Below are positions 50,838 through 60,397 of a DNA stretch of 64,000 bases, piece by piece. The translations under genes were made by a program, and so were the position numbers. Positions within the stretch are counted from its first letter, which is position 1; each line of letters begins with the position of its first letter. Location of the stretch: NCBI RefSeq assembly GCF_000382205.1, contig NZ_KB907789.1, positions 930,001 through 994,000 of the forward strand, written 5' to 3'. Source of the stretch: Dyadobacter beijingensis DSM 21582. GTDB lineage: Bacteria; Bacteroidota; Bacteroidia; Cytophagales; Spirosomataceae. Below the pieces are notes generated by a model. That model ran no database searches. It was given only the letters and a program-made list of their open reading frames with translations, and had not been told where the DNA came from.

Positions 50838-50962
50838 GATATTGGATTGAATAAAAGTTGACTTAATGATTGCCACTCTGTCCGATTTGCGGGCAATCGT
50901 TTCTAAATCCCCGATGCCCGTTTATCTACTGTATTTTTTTACCTTTTTTCCGGCGTTTCGGG

Positions 50963-52330
50963 CTATTTGATTTCCTTCACTTTTAAGCTGCGGAAAAACA
51001 CATTGTCGCCGTGGTCCTGCAACAACAGGTTACCTTCCTGCGACATACCGAAGCCTTCGAACTTGGCAAATTTCGACCCTGCCACAAATTCCTTGAACTG
51101 CGGGGAGCCACGCACGTATTCAACTACCTTATATCCATTGAGGAAATGCTGCACCGTACCATCTTTCTGAACCACAATGCGTCCCTGGTTCCATTCACCG
51201 ATCTTTTTCACGGCATTTTTGGGCCGGTCGGCGGGAATTACGTCGTAAAAAGACGCGATGGTCCGGTTACCGTTTTTACCCAGTTTCGCATCGGGGTGGC
51301 GCTCGTCGTCTAGTACCTGGTACTCGCAGCCGATGCCCGATTTGCCATTGGAATTGAATTTCTGGTCCACAAAATACTTCACGCCGCTGTTGGCACCTTC
51401 GGTAAGTTTAAATTCAAATTCGAACTCGAATGCCGGGCCGTACAGCTTGCGCGTCACGATATCGTTGCCTGTTTCCGAGCCGTCGGATTTGGAGATATTG
51501 ATCACGCCGTCCTGGTAGCTCCATCTTTTGGAAGGAAACTCCGTACCGCCGTAAGACCGCCATTGGTCCACCGATTTGCCGTCGTACAATAATGAGTAAC
51601 CCTGCGCCTTCTCGGCCGCATCGAGGTTATTAGGGATCAGGTTCACGATGCGCACATTGGTCGCCGGGCTCGGTTTCAGGTTAGTGGTTTGAATGCGTAC
51701 ATTCTTCCAGCTTACCTGCGTGCCTTCCATTTCCTTGCTGCCGATCGCGTGCACTTGCAGACAAATAAACCCTGAGGGCGTCATATCGTCCACCACGTGC
51801 GCCACCGGCACGCCATTCAGGAAAGTACGGATCGAATGGCCGATCGCTTCGATGCGGTACTTGTTCCAGGCGTCCCGCTTGAATGCTTTTTTGCCTTCCG
51901 GGTTCAGATCGAGCGGGTATAGCCAGCCACGACGGGCCTCGTCGTAAATGCCCGCCGAATAAGCGCGGTCGCTCGGATCGATTTCGACCTGGTAACCGTG
52001 CACGCGGCCATTCATATAGTCCGGTTTCGAGAGGCTGCGGATCTGGATGCCGGAGTTCAGCTTGTTATCCACTTTTACATCCAGTTCAAGGATGAAGTCG
52101 CCGTAATCCTTTTCCGTCGTGAGGAACGAGTTGGGCGTACCCATCACGGACGTGCCCACGATGGCGCCGTCTTTTACTTCGTATTTCGCCTGACCGTTGA
52201 GTTGCTTCCAGCCGGTAAGGTCCTTACCATTAAAGAGGTCCTGCCAACCGTTTTTCGACTTTTGTGCCTGCAACGGCGATACAAGGAGGAACGCGGCCAG
52301 ACCGACCAGCGGTAATCGGAATTTTTTCAT
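50963..52330 (-). CDS. Secreted two-domain DUF1080 (3-keto-glycoside hydrolase) protein
   Basis: The 455-residue protein has a signal peptide (KKFRLPLVGLAAFLLVSPLQAQ). Two concanavalin-like DUF1080 domains lie in tandem. The first (about 28-210) has GWQDLFNGKDLTGWKQLNG and LNSGIQIRS, then GRVHGYQVEIDPSDRAYSAGIYDE. The second (about 240-455) has SLLYDGKSVDQWRSYGG and ANSGVKYFVDQKF, then GIGCEYQVLDDERHPDAK. Family members hydrolyse 3-keto sugars formed by Gfo/Idh/MocA enzymes. Which domain is active here cannot be told. Confidence 0.85.
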   Translation of the reverse strand: MKKFRLPLVGLAAFLLVSPLQAQKSKNGWQDLFNGKDLTGWKQLNGQAKYEVKDGAIVGTSVMGTPNSFLTTEKDYGDFILELDVKVDNKLNSGIQIRSLSKPDYMNGRVHGYQVEIDPSDRAYSAGIYDEARRGWLYPLDLNPEGKKAFKRDAWNKYRIEAIGHSIRTFLNGVPVAHVVDDMTPSGFICLQVHAIGSKEMEGTQVSWKNVRIQTTNLKPSPATNVRIVNLIPNNLDAAEKAQGYSLLYDGKSVDQWRSYGGTEFPSKRWSYQDGVINISKSDGSETGNDIVTRKLYGPAFEFEFEFKLTEGANSGVKYFVDQKFNSNGKSGIGCEYQVLDDERHPDAKLGKNGNRTIASFYDVIPADRPKNAVKKIGEWNQGRIVVQKDGTVQHFLNGYKVVEYVRGSPQFKEFVAGSKFAKFEGFGMSQEGNLLLQDHGDNVFFRSLKVKEIK

Positions 52331-52445
52331 TGTGATGATTAATGGTGATGATACCTGAAAAATGCGAAAGGGTATCTTATCTAATATCAGTTATTACAGT
52401 AATAACGAAATATTAATAAGAATACCCTTACAAATCCAGTTGCTG

Positions 52446-53342
52446 CTACACGGGATATTTCAAAACCCCGGTTATGTACTTTTTATTGATTTCGGCGCAA
52501 ATCAGCGGCGATTTCTCGGGATCAGGCACGCCGTCGAGTTCTACTACGGCCCAGCCCTTGAATTTGATCTTGTCCAATGCCTTGAAAACCGCAGGCACAT
52601 CTACCCTGCCCTGCCCCAGCTCCACAAACTTGTAGCCGCTTTTGGTTTCGGCCGGTTTGGTATCCTTCAAATGCAGGGAATGGATAATGTCCTTGTATTT
52701 GACGATCGCCTCGTGCGGTTCGCCGCCGCCTTGCTTGTAATGCGCGATGTCGAGCAGGAGCTTGATGTAGCGCGGGTCCATCGCCTGCACGATCACATCC
52801 ACTTCCTCCGGCGTTTCGCCGAGTTGGTTCATATGGTTGTGGTAAACCGCCTGCACACCCTGATCGGCCGTTTGCTTGCCGATCTCGTTCATTACCTGCG
52901 CCAGCTTTTTCAGCTCCTCGGTCGAAGGCGCGCGGTCTTTGGGGCGAAGACTATTCGTCAGCTGCATCGCATTGCCGCCCAACGCTTTCACAAAACTCGC
53001 GTGCGCCACGTGCGTGTCCACGGTACTTTCAAATTTCGCCGGGTCGATCTCCACATTCCCGCTCGAAAACATGCAGAGCGTCAGGTTGTTTTTGATCAAT
53101 GCATCTTTCAATTCCGACGGTTTGCTGCGGTACGGCCCGAAAGTATTGGCACGCAGCTGAATGCCCTTGAAGCCCAGCCCGGCCAGGTCGGTCATGGCCT
53201 GTTCGTCCTTGCCGCCCCAGGTAATGGCCGAATAGCCGATTTTTATATCTCCTTTCTTCACCGCGGCTTCCAGCCAGCCGGCTCCCGCCAGGGTAGCGGC
53301 CATGGCGAGCGAGGTGTTTTGTAAAAAATTCCGTCTGTTCAT
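52446..53342 (-). CDS. Tat-exported sugar-phosphate-isomerase/epimerase-like TIM barrel
   Basis: The 298-residue protein has a Tat-like signal (NRRNFLQNTSLAMAATLAGAGW). The xylose-isomerase-like barrel follows: IKIGYSAITWGGKDEQAMTDLAGLGFKGIQLRAN, then AVYHNHMNQLGETPEEVDVI and LLLDIAHYKQGGG. IIHSLHLKDTKPAE and WAVVELDGVPDPEKSP supply the usual metal-site His, Asp and Glu positions. A periplasmic isomerase or epimerase or 3-keto-sugar-handling enzyme is likely. It heads the enzyme part of the unit, 115 bases before the DUF1080 gene and downstream of the SusD gene's terminator-like hairpin. Confidence 0.8.
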   Translation of the reverse strand: MNRRNFLQNTSLAMAATLAGAGWLEAAVKKGDIKIGYSAITWGGKDEQAMTDLAGLGFKGIQLRANTFGPYRSKPSELKDALIKNNLTLCMFSSGNVEIDPAKFESTVDTHVAHASFVKALGGNAMQLTNSLRPKDRAPSTEELKKLAQVMNEIGKQTADQGVQAVYHNHMNQLGETPEEVDVIVQAMDPRYIKLLLDIAHYKQGGGEPHEAIVKYKDIIHSLHLKDTKPAETKSGYKFVELGQGRVDVPAVFKALDKIKFKGWAVVELDGVPDPEKSPLICAEINKKYITGVLKYPV

Positions 53343-53393
53343 TGCAGGTTTAGATTAATGTAAAATCCTCAACTCCCAGACGAAATAAAACAA

Positions 53394-53420
53394 CAATGAC
53401 CCGCTATCTACGGGCCATTG
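53394..53420 (-). terminator. Weak terminator after the second SusD gene
   Basis: A 10-base-pair stem (CAATGACCCG with CGGGCCATTG, one mismatch) reads on the minus strand into TTGTTGTTTT. It lies just downstream of the susD stop and could attenuate read-through to the enzyme genes. Confidence 0.55.
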
Positions 53421-53429
53421 CGTGTAAAT

Positions 53430-55253
53430 TTATTTCGGAATTTCCGTCAGCGGCGGCGTGTTCTTCTCATACCCCGCATATCCCTTGTTCTGATTGATCC
53501 GCCCCTGCGTGTTGCCATCAATCGCCGGCTGCGGTATGGGCCAAAGCACATGGTACGGACTCATGGTGTACTCGTCGGCGTGGCGCGTTTTCACACCTTT
53601 GTTGTAAAAATCACTTTTCTCCATCACACGGTCATAAAAGTAATTTTCATCTGAAAACTTGGCAAGGCTGTACGTTTTACCATTCGGCGCGGTTTTGCCG
53701 GTTTGCGCAAAAATGTAGGCGATGCGCGTCAGCTCGGTTTTGCGCGGCTCTTCGAAATATAGCTCGCGCGCACGTTCGTCGAGGATTGTACCGATATTGA
53801 TTTTCGCAGGCGCGAGCGGTGCACAATTGGCGCGGGCGCGCACGGCATTGATATCGTCGGCCGCTTTGGCGAGCTCGCCTTTCCATGCATATGCTTCCGC
53901 ACGCAGGAGGTAGGTTTCTGCCAAACGGAACACGTACCAATCGGAATTACCGCCCTGCGGCTGCACGCGCGTGGGGTCTTCGACGAAGAGCTTGTAGTTC
54001 GGCCAGTCGAACCAGCAGCGGATCGTGTCGATCGTCAGCACGACGCCTTCTGCGTTTTTGAGTTGCAAATTTTTACCGTAGAAGCTGTCCTCGCCCTTTA
54101 TCGCCGGATTATTGTACAAAATATCTTCCATGCGCGTCCAGTTGCCGGGTGCGTGGCGCAGGTCGTTCTTATCGTCCCAAATCTGGTTCTGCGAATAGTC
54201 GGTAGGCCGCAACCGCCCGATCCCGCGTCCCAACTTGCTAACCTGATCGATTTCGATGCCGTAAGTATCGATCGTACCCCGCTTGCCATTCGGCGTATTA
54301 ATATTGTTGAACCAGAACGGCACCGCATTGCGCATAATAAGCATCCCGCCATCTACATTCCCTTCGATATTCAGCCGGTCGATTACCAGCATCAGCCCTT
54401 CGGTATTCGTTGCAATGGCTTTGTTCTGAGGACGGTGCAAATCCCACACCACGTTCCGCGCTGCATCGTTGGCGTTCACGCCGAACCGCGCGGTCATCAG
54501 CTTGTGCGTACCGCCGTCGATCACATTGCTCGCCGACTTGATCGCGTCATCGAACAGGCCCAGCGCCAGGTTTACTTTTGTCAGCAAATGGCTTACCGAA
54601 CCTTTGTTCACCGTTCCCTTATCCGTCACGGCAGGCACCCATTGCTCCGCGAATTCGAGGTCTTCCTTCATTTTTTTCAAAATCACCTCCCGCTTGGTCG
54701 ACTGGAAATCCAGCTTCGGACCATTGATCTCCGCCAAAATCAGCGGCACGTCGCCAAACTGCTGCGTCAGGCGGTAGTAGCGCGCCGCCCTGTGGAAATA
54801 GGCCGCGCCCAGCAGTTCATTTTTCTCCTGCTCGTTTTTATAAGTAGGTAAATCAATGCGTGAAATAGCAGTATTGGCATATTTAATGCCCTTATACCCT
54901 TCCAGCCAGTACCATCCGATGCGGTTGTAATCGATGTGGTTCAGCTGTGCGTCGGGCGTGATGAGCAGGTTCAGGTTCTGCGCCGGGCCCGATTTGTCGG
55001 TGGTACCCTCCACGGCAATGTCGGAAAAGATCGATTCGGTGATCATCGGCATGGCATCGCCGTACCATTCCATGCGCAGGTTCCGCTCGCAGGCAACGAG
55101 CGTCGCTTTCAGCCCGGCGAGGTCCTTGAATGTCAGGTCGGGCTCGTAAAATGAGAGCGGCTCGGGTTTCAGCCATGCTTCCTTGCAGGAGGTCACGGCC
55201 AGTCCGGCACCGATCAGGCCCAACGCCAGTATATATTTTGTTTGGTTAAACAT
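53430..55253 (-). CDS. SusD/RagB-type surface lipoprotein (pair 2)
   Basis: The 607-residue protein has a lipoprotein signal (YILALGLIGAGLAVTSCKEAW). SusD-family segments include ACERNLRMEWYGDAMPMITES, GYKGIKYANTAISRIDLP, and ELLGAAYFHRAARYYRLTQQFG. The C-terminal part has FRLAETYLLRAEAYAWKGEL, AKAADDINAVRARANC, and LDERARELYFEEPRKTELTRIAYIFA. It pairs with the SusC protein encoded 27 bases upstream. The glycan bound is unknown. Confidence 0.9.
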   Translation of the reverse strand: MFNQTKYILALGLIGAGLAVTSCKEAWLKPEPLSFYEPDLTFKDLAGLKATLVACERNLRMEWYGDAMPMITESIFSDIAVEGTTDKSGPAQNLNLLITPDAQLNHIDYNRIGWYWLEGYKGIKYANTAISRIDLPTYKNEQEKNELLGAAYFHRAARYYRLTQQFGDVPLILAEINGPKLDFQSTKREVILKKMKEDLEFAEQWVPAVTDKGTVNKGSVSHLLTKVNLALGLFDDAIKSASNVIDGGTHKLMTARFGVNANDAARNVVWDLHRPQNKAIATNTEGLMLVIDRLNIEGNVDGGMLIMRNAVPFWFNNINTPNGKRGTIDTYGIEIDQVSKLGRGIGRLRPTDYSQNQIWDDKNDLRHAPGNWTRMEDILYNNPAIKGEDSFYGKNLQLKNAEGVVLTIDTIRCWFDWPNYKLFVEDPTRVQPQGGNSDWYVFRLAETYLLRAEAYAWKGELAKAADDINAVRARANCAPLAPAKINIGTILDERARELYFEEPRKTELTRIAYIFAQTGKTAPNGKTYSLAKFSDENYFYDRVMEKSDFYNKGVKTRHADEYTMSPYHVLWPIPQPAIDGNTQGRINQNKGYAGYEKNTPPLTEIPK

Positions 55254-55280
55254 AATTCATCCAGTTTTGTGTGTTCAAGA

Positions 55281-58200
55281 TTAAAGGGTGATATCCAGCC
55301 CGATGGTGTAAATGCGCGGGCTCGGAACCGACGTCGCAATGCTGTTGTTCGTCGTGCCGTTGGTGCCGTTTTCGGGGTCCCAGAAGTTCCATTGCGGCGC
55401 CCAGAAGCCGATATTGCGGACGCTGCCGTATATGCGCAGGTTTTGGACGGCCACTTTCTGGGAAACGGTTTTCGGTACCGTATACGCCACCGAAAGGTTT
55501 TCAAACCGCACGAATGACTTGCTCCGGTACACGCTGTAACCCGTCGCCGAGCCCTCGCTCGAATAGAGTCTCGCCCATTCGTTCTGGCGGTTTTCGGCGG
55601 TCCAGTAAGGAAATACGTAGGAACTGGTGCGGTCTACGAAGCCGTCGCGGTTTTTCATTTGGTTGAAAGTCCCCTTCTGGCCCCAATAGGAATAGATCAT
55701 GAACGACACGTCGAACTGTTTGGAGAGCTTGAACTCATTCCGGAGCGTCCAGCGGAAGCGCGGCGAGGTGTAGCCAAGGAATTCTTTATCGTCGTTCGTG
55801 AATTTGCCGTCGTTATTGACATCCTTCAACTTGAAATCACCCGGTTTCACGCCATATTTGGCAGCTTCGGTTTCCTCTTCTTTTTGCCAGATGCCCAGAA
55901 TGCGGTAATTCCAGATCTCGTCGAGCGCGTGGCCGATGAACCAGCGGTTGGTCACGTCGTCGGCTTCGCGGCGGCCGGTCACATTTCCGGAGCCGTCTTT
56001 GATATCGACATAATTGCCGTACAAATGCACGATCTTGTTGCGGTTCAGCTGGAAGTTGAATGTCGAGCGCCAGGTGAAGTTTTCGCGACGCATGTTGTTG
56101 GAATTGATACTAATTTCCAACCCTTTGTTTTGTACTTCACCGAGATTATCCCAAACATTATCAAAGCCCAGCACATTCGGCAACGCGCGCTTCACGAGCA
56201 GGTCTCTGGTCGTCGATTTGTACATTTCAATGCTGCCGTCGACGAGGTTATTGAACAATGCGAAGTCCAGGCCGACGTTCAATGCATTCGTTTTCTCCCA
56301 TTTCAAATTCGGGTTTGCCATACGGCTCACGTAGAGCTGGCTCACCTGGTACACGGTGCCGTCCGGCTTCACGTGCAGGTATTTGCCGCTCGAAAGGTCG
56401 GCCAGGGCGTCGTAGCGCGGGATATCGCGGTTACCATTGTTACCGTACGAAACCCGAAGCTTGCCATAGCTCAGCCATTTGCTGCTCATAAAACTTTCAT
56501 CCGTAAACACCCAGCCCAACGCCGCCGACGAGAACACCGCCCGCGGGTTTTTCTGCCCGAAAGCCGAGTAGCCGTCGCGCCGGCTCGACAGCGTGACCAT
56601 GTATTTGTCTTTGAATGAGTAGAATAAACGGGCCATCAAAGCGTCGGCGGTGCTGGTCTGGTCGTCGGTGTACACGATCGGCTGGCCGCCCGCCTGGATG
56701 TTGTGATAGCCGAGCACGTCCGTCGGGTTGAAACCCTTGTTGGAAACACTGTCGCGCCAGCTCCTGAACCGCTCGGCATTGGCAAGGAAAGTAAGGTCGA
56801 TATTGTGTTTCTGGTTGATGGTTTTGGTCCATTTCAGGATATTATCCACCTGCCAGTTAAACACCGTGGAGTCCTTCCGGGACGCGCGGCCGCCCTCTGC
56901 GGCCCATTCGGCATGCTTGGCCGATTCTGCGTTGTAGCGGTGGGTATAGTCGAAACGGGGTGTAAAATTGAGTTGATATGTGAAACCAAACGGCAAATTG
57001 ACCTTCGCGAAAAGGACGGAATTGAGCGTCTGCGCGCCCTGGTCACGCGAGGTGAAGCTGGGTGCATAATAGGGATGGTTACCGCCGCTAGCTTCGCCGT
57101 TGGGCCGCCACGAGTAGTTTCCATTGGCATCGAACTCCGAGCCCCAGGGCGACAGCGTTCGAGCCAGATCGTAGTTCACGGGCACCTGGCTTTCATCACG
57201 GCGTGCGAATTGCGTATTCATTCCTACCGTCAAATGCCGGTTCACTTTCCCTTCGATATTCAACCGCGCGCGGACGGTACTGTATTTATCGCCGACGACA
57301 ATGCCCTCGTTGTTCAGGTAACCCAAAGACATATAGTAGGAAATGCGGTCGTTCCGCCCCGACATGCTCACGGTATGGTCTTGCCGGAAACCTTTTTGAA
57401 ATACCTTACTGTACCAATCGACGCTCTTTCCATCCTTGTAATTCTGGATTTCGGCCGGCTGCATACCGAGGCGCTGGAGCCAAACGGTCGTCGGATCGCC
57501 GGTGGAGCCGTCGAAGGCCAGCCATTGTTCGAGCGTGACGCCGGCGGGAAGTTTGTTCGGATCGGCGAAACGGGCGGGATCGGCGGTGGCGTTGATGTTC
57601 CGCATGACCTCCTGACGCCATTCGACGAAGCCCGCAGGACTCAGCACCGGCTGGTTCTTCGCCACTTCCGCAAACCCGAAGTTGCTGTTGATATTGATCA
57701 CCGGCTTACCTTCCTTGCCTTTTTTGGTGGTAATTAAAATGACGCCGCTGGCCGCTTTCGCACCAAATACCGCCGACGAACTGGCGTCTTTCAGCACGTC
57801 GATCGTTTCTATATCGTTTGGGTTAATGTCTTCCAAACCGCCATAGTAAATGGTCCCGTCGAGTACGATCAACGGTGTAGAACCTGCATTGATCGAGTTC
57901 TGTCCCCGCACCGAAACATTGCCGCCGCCTTTCGCCGAGGTCGAAAAGCCGACATTCATGCCCGGCACATTTCCACGCAGCACATCCTGTACCGACTGCG
58001 GGTTTTCGTTTTCCAAACGCGTGGCATTCACCTGCGACACTGCGCCTGTGAGGTCGCGCTTTTTCTGTGTGCCGTAGCCCACTACCACAACTTCGTTGAG
58101 CGTTTTCTGGTCCGTCAGCATCGAAACGTCGACGACGCTCGCATTTCCTGTTTCCTGCTCCTGCGTGACATAGCCGACCGCCGAAAACACCAGAACAGCC

Positions 58201-58478
58201 GTGTTACCCGGTATTTCGATTGTGTATTTACCTTCCGCGTTCGTAGTGGTGCCCTGGTTCGTACCTTTGACGACCACCGTTACGCCCGGAAGGGGCGTAT
58301 TTCCTTCTTTGGCAAGCACGGTACCGGTAATGCTTTTATCGGCTTGAATGCTATGGCCAACCCTTGCGAGCGGACTCGCGACGACACTGGCGGGCACCGG
58401 CGGATGCAGGCATATCGCAAATATGCATACCCCGCTTATGCGCCGCAAAGAGGTGAAAAATCCTTTTGTGATGTGCAT
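55281..58478 (-). CDS. SusC/RagA-type TonB-dependent transporter (pair 2)
   Basis: The 1065-residue outer-membrane importer starts with an N-terminal signal segment. Then come the carboxypeptidase-regulatory-like domain (SITGTVLAKEGNTPLPGVTVVVKGTNQGTTTNAEGKY, about 50-120), the TonB-box-like LNEVVVVGYGTQKKRDLTGAV, and the plug (VQDVLRGNVPGMNVG, IETIDVLKDASSSAVFGAKAASGVILITTKKGK in the usual order). A long beta-barrel ends the protein. It is transcribed before its SusD partner. The substrate is unknown; the DUF1080 and Gfo/Idh genes downstream suggest a glycoside. Confidence 0.92.
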   Translation of the reverse strand: MHITKGFFTSLRRISGVCIFAICLHPPVPASVVASPLARVGHSIQADKSITGTVLAKEGNTPLPGVTVVVKGTNQGTTTNAEGKYTIEIPGNTAVLVFSAVGYVTQEQETGNASVVDVSMLTDQKTLNEVVVVGYGTQKKRDLTGAVSQVNATRLENENPQSVQDVLRGNVPGMNVGFSTSAKGGGNVSVRGQNSINAGSTPLIVLDGTIYYGGLEDINPNDIETIDVLKDASSSAVFGAKAASGVILITTKKGKEGKPVININSNFGFAEVAKNQPVLSPAGFVEWRQEVMRNINATADPARFADPNKLPAGVTLEQWLAFDGSTGDPTTVWLQRLGMQPAEIQNYKDGKSVDWYSKVFQKGFRQDHTVSMSGRNDRISYYMSLGYLNNEGIVVGDKYSTVRARLNIEGKVNRHLTVGMNTQFARRDESQVPVNYDLARTLSPWGSEFDANGNYSWRPNGEASGGNHPYYAPSFTSRDQGAQTLNSVLFAKVNLPFGFTYQLNFTPRFDYTHRYNAESAKHAEWAAEGGRASRKDSTVFNWQVDNILKWTKTINQKHNIDLTFLANAERFRSWRDSVSNKGFNPTDVLGYHNIQAGGQPIVYTDDQTSTADALMARLFYSFKDKYMVTLSSRRDGYSAFGQKNPRAVFSSAALGWVFTDESFMSSKWLSYGKLRVSYGNNGNRDIPRYDALADLSSGKYLHVKPDGTVYQVSQLYVSRMANPNLKWEKTNALNVGLDFALFNNLVDGSIEMYKSTTRDLLVKRALPNVLGFDNVWDNLGEVQNKGLEISINSNNMRRENFTWRSTFNFQLNRNKIVHLYGNYVDIKDGSGNVTGRREADDVTNRWFIGHALDEIWNYRILGIWQKEEETEAAKYGVKPGDFKLKDVNNDGKFTNDDKEFLGYTSPRFRWTLRNEFKLSKQFDVSFMIYSYWGQKGTFNQMKNRDGFVDRTSSYVFPYWTAENRQNEWARLYSSEGSATGYSVYRSKSFVRFENLSVAYTVPKTVSQKVAVQNLRIYGSVRNIGFWAPQWNFWDPENGTNGTTNNSIATSVPSPRIYTIGLDITL

Positions 58479-58637
58479 AGGTCAGTGGATTAAAAATGAT
58501 GATTCAGGTGAAATATACCAACCTGACGGCACCCATTCCAGCACGCACCGACCATGAAACAGTCCTAGTTTTTAACCGGATAATTCCACTGATTTAACGG
58601 CAACTTTTTTTGCAACTACTCCTTTCCGTATAGCAAA

Positions 58638-58670
58638 AAAGGGACGGCCGCACGAGGCAGCCGTCCCTTT
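58638..58670 (-). terminator. Terminator after the first SusD gene of the right-hand block
   Basis: An 11-base-pair stem, AAAGGGACGGC with GCCGTCCCTTT, reads on the minus strand into TTTTTTGC. It separates the two susC-susD pairs. Confidence 0.85.
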
Positions 58671-58691
58671 CGGAACGAAGTCAGGGGTGAA

Positions 58692-60359
58692 TCAATAGCC
58701 CGGGTTTTGCGGGAAAACCGATTTACCGTCCGCGGTTTTTGCGCTGCGGTCAATCTGCGTCTGGGGGATGGGTCTCAGCGCATGGTAAGGCTGGATGGCA
58801 GCAGCCTGCGGGTTGTATTTTTTAACCCTTTCCACCAACAGTCCCCAGCGTTTCAGGTCCAGCCAGCGGGTTTGTTCGCCGGCCAGCTCCCTTGCACGCT
58901 CCTCAATAATCGTCTCCATCGTCAAATCTTTGGCATCGATCAGCATTTTGTCCTTCTTACCTGGCCATCCCGCGCGGTATCTCACGACGTTGATCGCTTC
59001 GGCAGCTCCGGCCTTGTCACCCGATTGCAGTAATGCTTCGGCCAGCATCAGGTACACATCTGCCAGACGGACCACATAATAATCGCGGCTACCCGGCTCG
59101 TAGGTCATGTCCGGACGTTTGGAATCGAAGAACTTCTGCAATGTCGGGAAGAGCGCCTCCGAGTATTTGCTCGGCACGAGTACCTGGTACTTTTTGGTAG
59201 CGCGCACCTCCTTGGTCATTTCAAAACCAGGGATAAAAATGGCCGTATCACCGGATGCGAACGTCACTTTTGTTTTCGAATCGTCGAACGATGCAGCATT
59301 ATAGGTGCCGGGGTTGTTGGAATACCAGGTGTCGCGGAATGTCTTTTTATAACGCGCGTCGTTCACGCGGTCTGCGAACACGGTGTTGAGCATGTACTCG
59401 GTCGGTCTCAGGCGTTTGAACGGACGGCCCCAGTACGTATCGCGCTTCATACCGGGCTGCACGTCGTATTGCATGCCGAAATAAAGGTGCAGGCTGTTAC
59501 CGGTGCCGTTCGTCAAAGCGTCGGTCGTGTATTGCACGGCGAACACGACTTCGGAGTGGTTCTGGTTATTTTCGTCGAATACCGCCGAGAAATCGTCGAG
59601 CAGCTTGTAGCCGTATTTGGTAGACACCTCTTTCAGTAGCGCGGCCGCGTTGGTAAAGTCATCGGCCGCCTTTTCGGTGGAATAACCTTTGGCCAGATAC
59701 ACTTTCGCGAGCAATGCCTGTGCGTGCGGCTTCGTTGCCCGGCCGTAGTCGCTGGATTGCGCCTTGGCTTCGAGGTCGGTCACGGCTTCGCTCAGGTCTT
59801 TGATGATCGCGGCGTACATTTCTTTGTCTGTCGCACGTTTGGTTTCCTTGGTAGGAAGCAAAGTTTCGGTCAGCCGGAGGTCGACGCCGCCGTATTGCTG
59901 GTGGAGCAGGTAATAATAATGTCCGCGCAGGAATTTGGCTTCGGCCACACGCAGTTTTTTCACATTATCGGCTACGCCGGTCACACTTGCGGCACGGTCG
60001 ATCACCGCATTACAGGTATTAATGCCCTTGTAAAGCTCGTCCCAGGTGGTTGCGAGGTAATCCACGGTAGGGTTCAGCTGACCGTCGTAAAAATGGAAGC
60101 CTTTGTAACCGCCATCGGCGCCGGTAGCGTAAATATCGGTACCGAACTCGCTCAATGTGAGACCCTGCTGGGTGGCATAGTAAAAGCGGAGCGAGGAATA
60201 GGCGGCTTTGACGCCGTCCTCAAAACCTTTCGGCGTATTCAGATAGTCGTTACCTACCCCGGAGATGATTTCCTCGTCGAGCACGTCCTTGCACCCCTGC
60301 CCTGCCAGCATGAATGCCGCCAGTCCGCACAACACAATCGATTTTCTTATATTTTTCAT
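58692..60359 (-). CDS. SusD/RagB-type surface lipoprotein (pair 3)
   Basis: The 555-residue protein has a lipoprotein signal (KSIVLCGLAAFMLAGQGCKD). Typical segments are FEDGVKAAYSSLRFYYATQQ, DELYKGINTCNAVIDRAASVT, and VAEAKFLRGHYYYLLHQQYGGV. The C-terminal half has VRLADVYLMLAEALLQSGDKAGAAEAINVVRYRAGW and IIEERARELAGEQTRWLDLKRWG, as in most SusD proteins. It pairs with the SusC protein encoded 38 bases upstream. Confidence 0.9.
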   Translation of the reverse strand: MKNIRKSIVLCGLAAFMLAGQGCKDVLDEEIISGVGNDYLNTPKGFEDGVKAAYSSLRFYYATQQGLTLSEFGTDIYATGADGGYKGFHFYDGQLNPTVDYLATTWDELYKGINTCNAVIDRAASVTGVADNVKKLRVAEAKFLRGHYYYLLHQQYGGVDLRLTETLLPTKETKRATDKEMYAAIIKDLSEAVTDLEAKAQSSDYGRATKPHAQALLAKVYLAKGYSTEKAADDFTNAAALLKEVSTKYGYKLLDDFSAVFDENNQNHSEVVFAVQYTTDALTNGTGNSLHLYFGMQYDVQPGMKRDTYWGRPFKRLRPTEYMLNTVFADRVNDARYKKTFRDTWYSNNPGTYNAASFDDSKTKVTFASGDTAIFIPGFEMTKEVRATKKYQVLVPSKYSEALFPTLQKFFDSKRPDMTYEPGSRDYYVVRLADVYLMLAEALLQSGDKAGAAEAINVVRYRAGWPGKKDKMLIDAKDLTMETIIEERARELAGEQTRWLDLKRWGLLVERVKKYNPQAAAIQPYHALRPIPQTQIDRSAKTADGKSVFPQNPGY

Positions 60360-60397
60360 TTGTCAATATCAGTTAAAAGGAATGTAAAACCGGGTTA

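Noticed and set aside
53343..55280. SusD/SusC genes of the right-hand block assigned to a particular glycan
   Set aside because: Binding residues of these families cannot be read reliably by eye and the neighbouring enzymes do not define the polymer.
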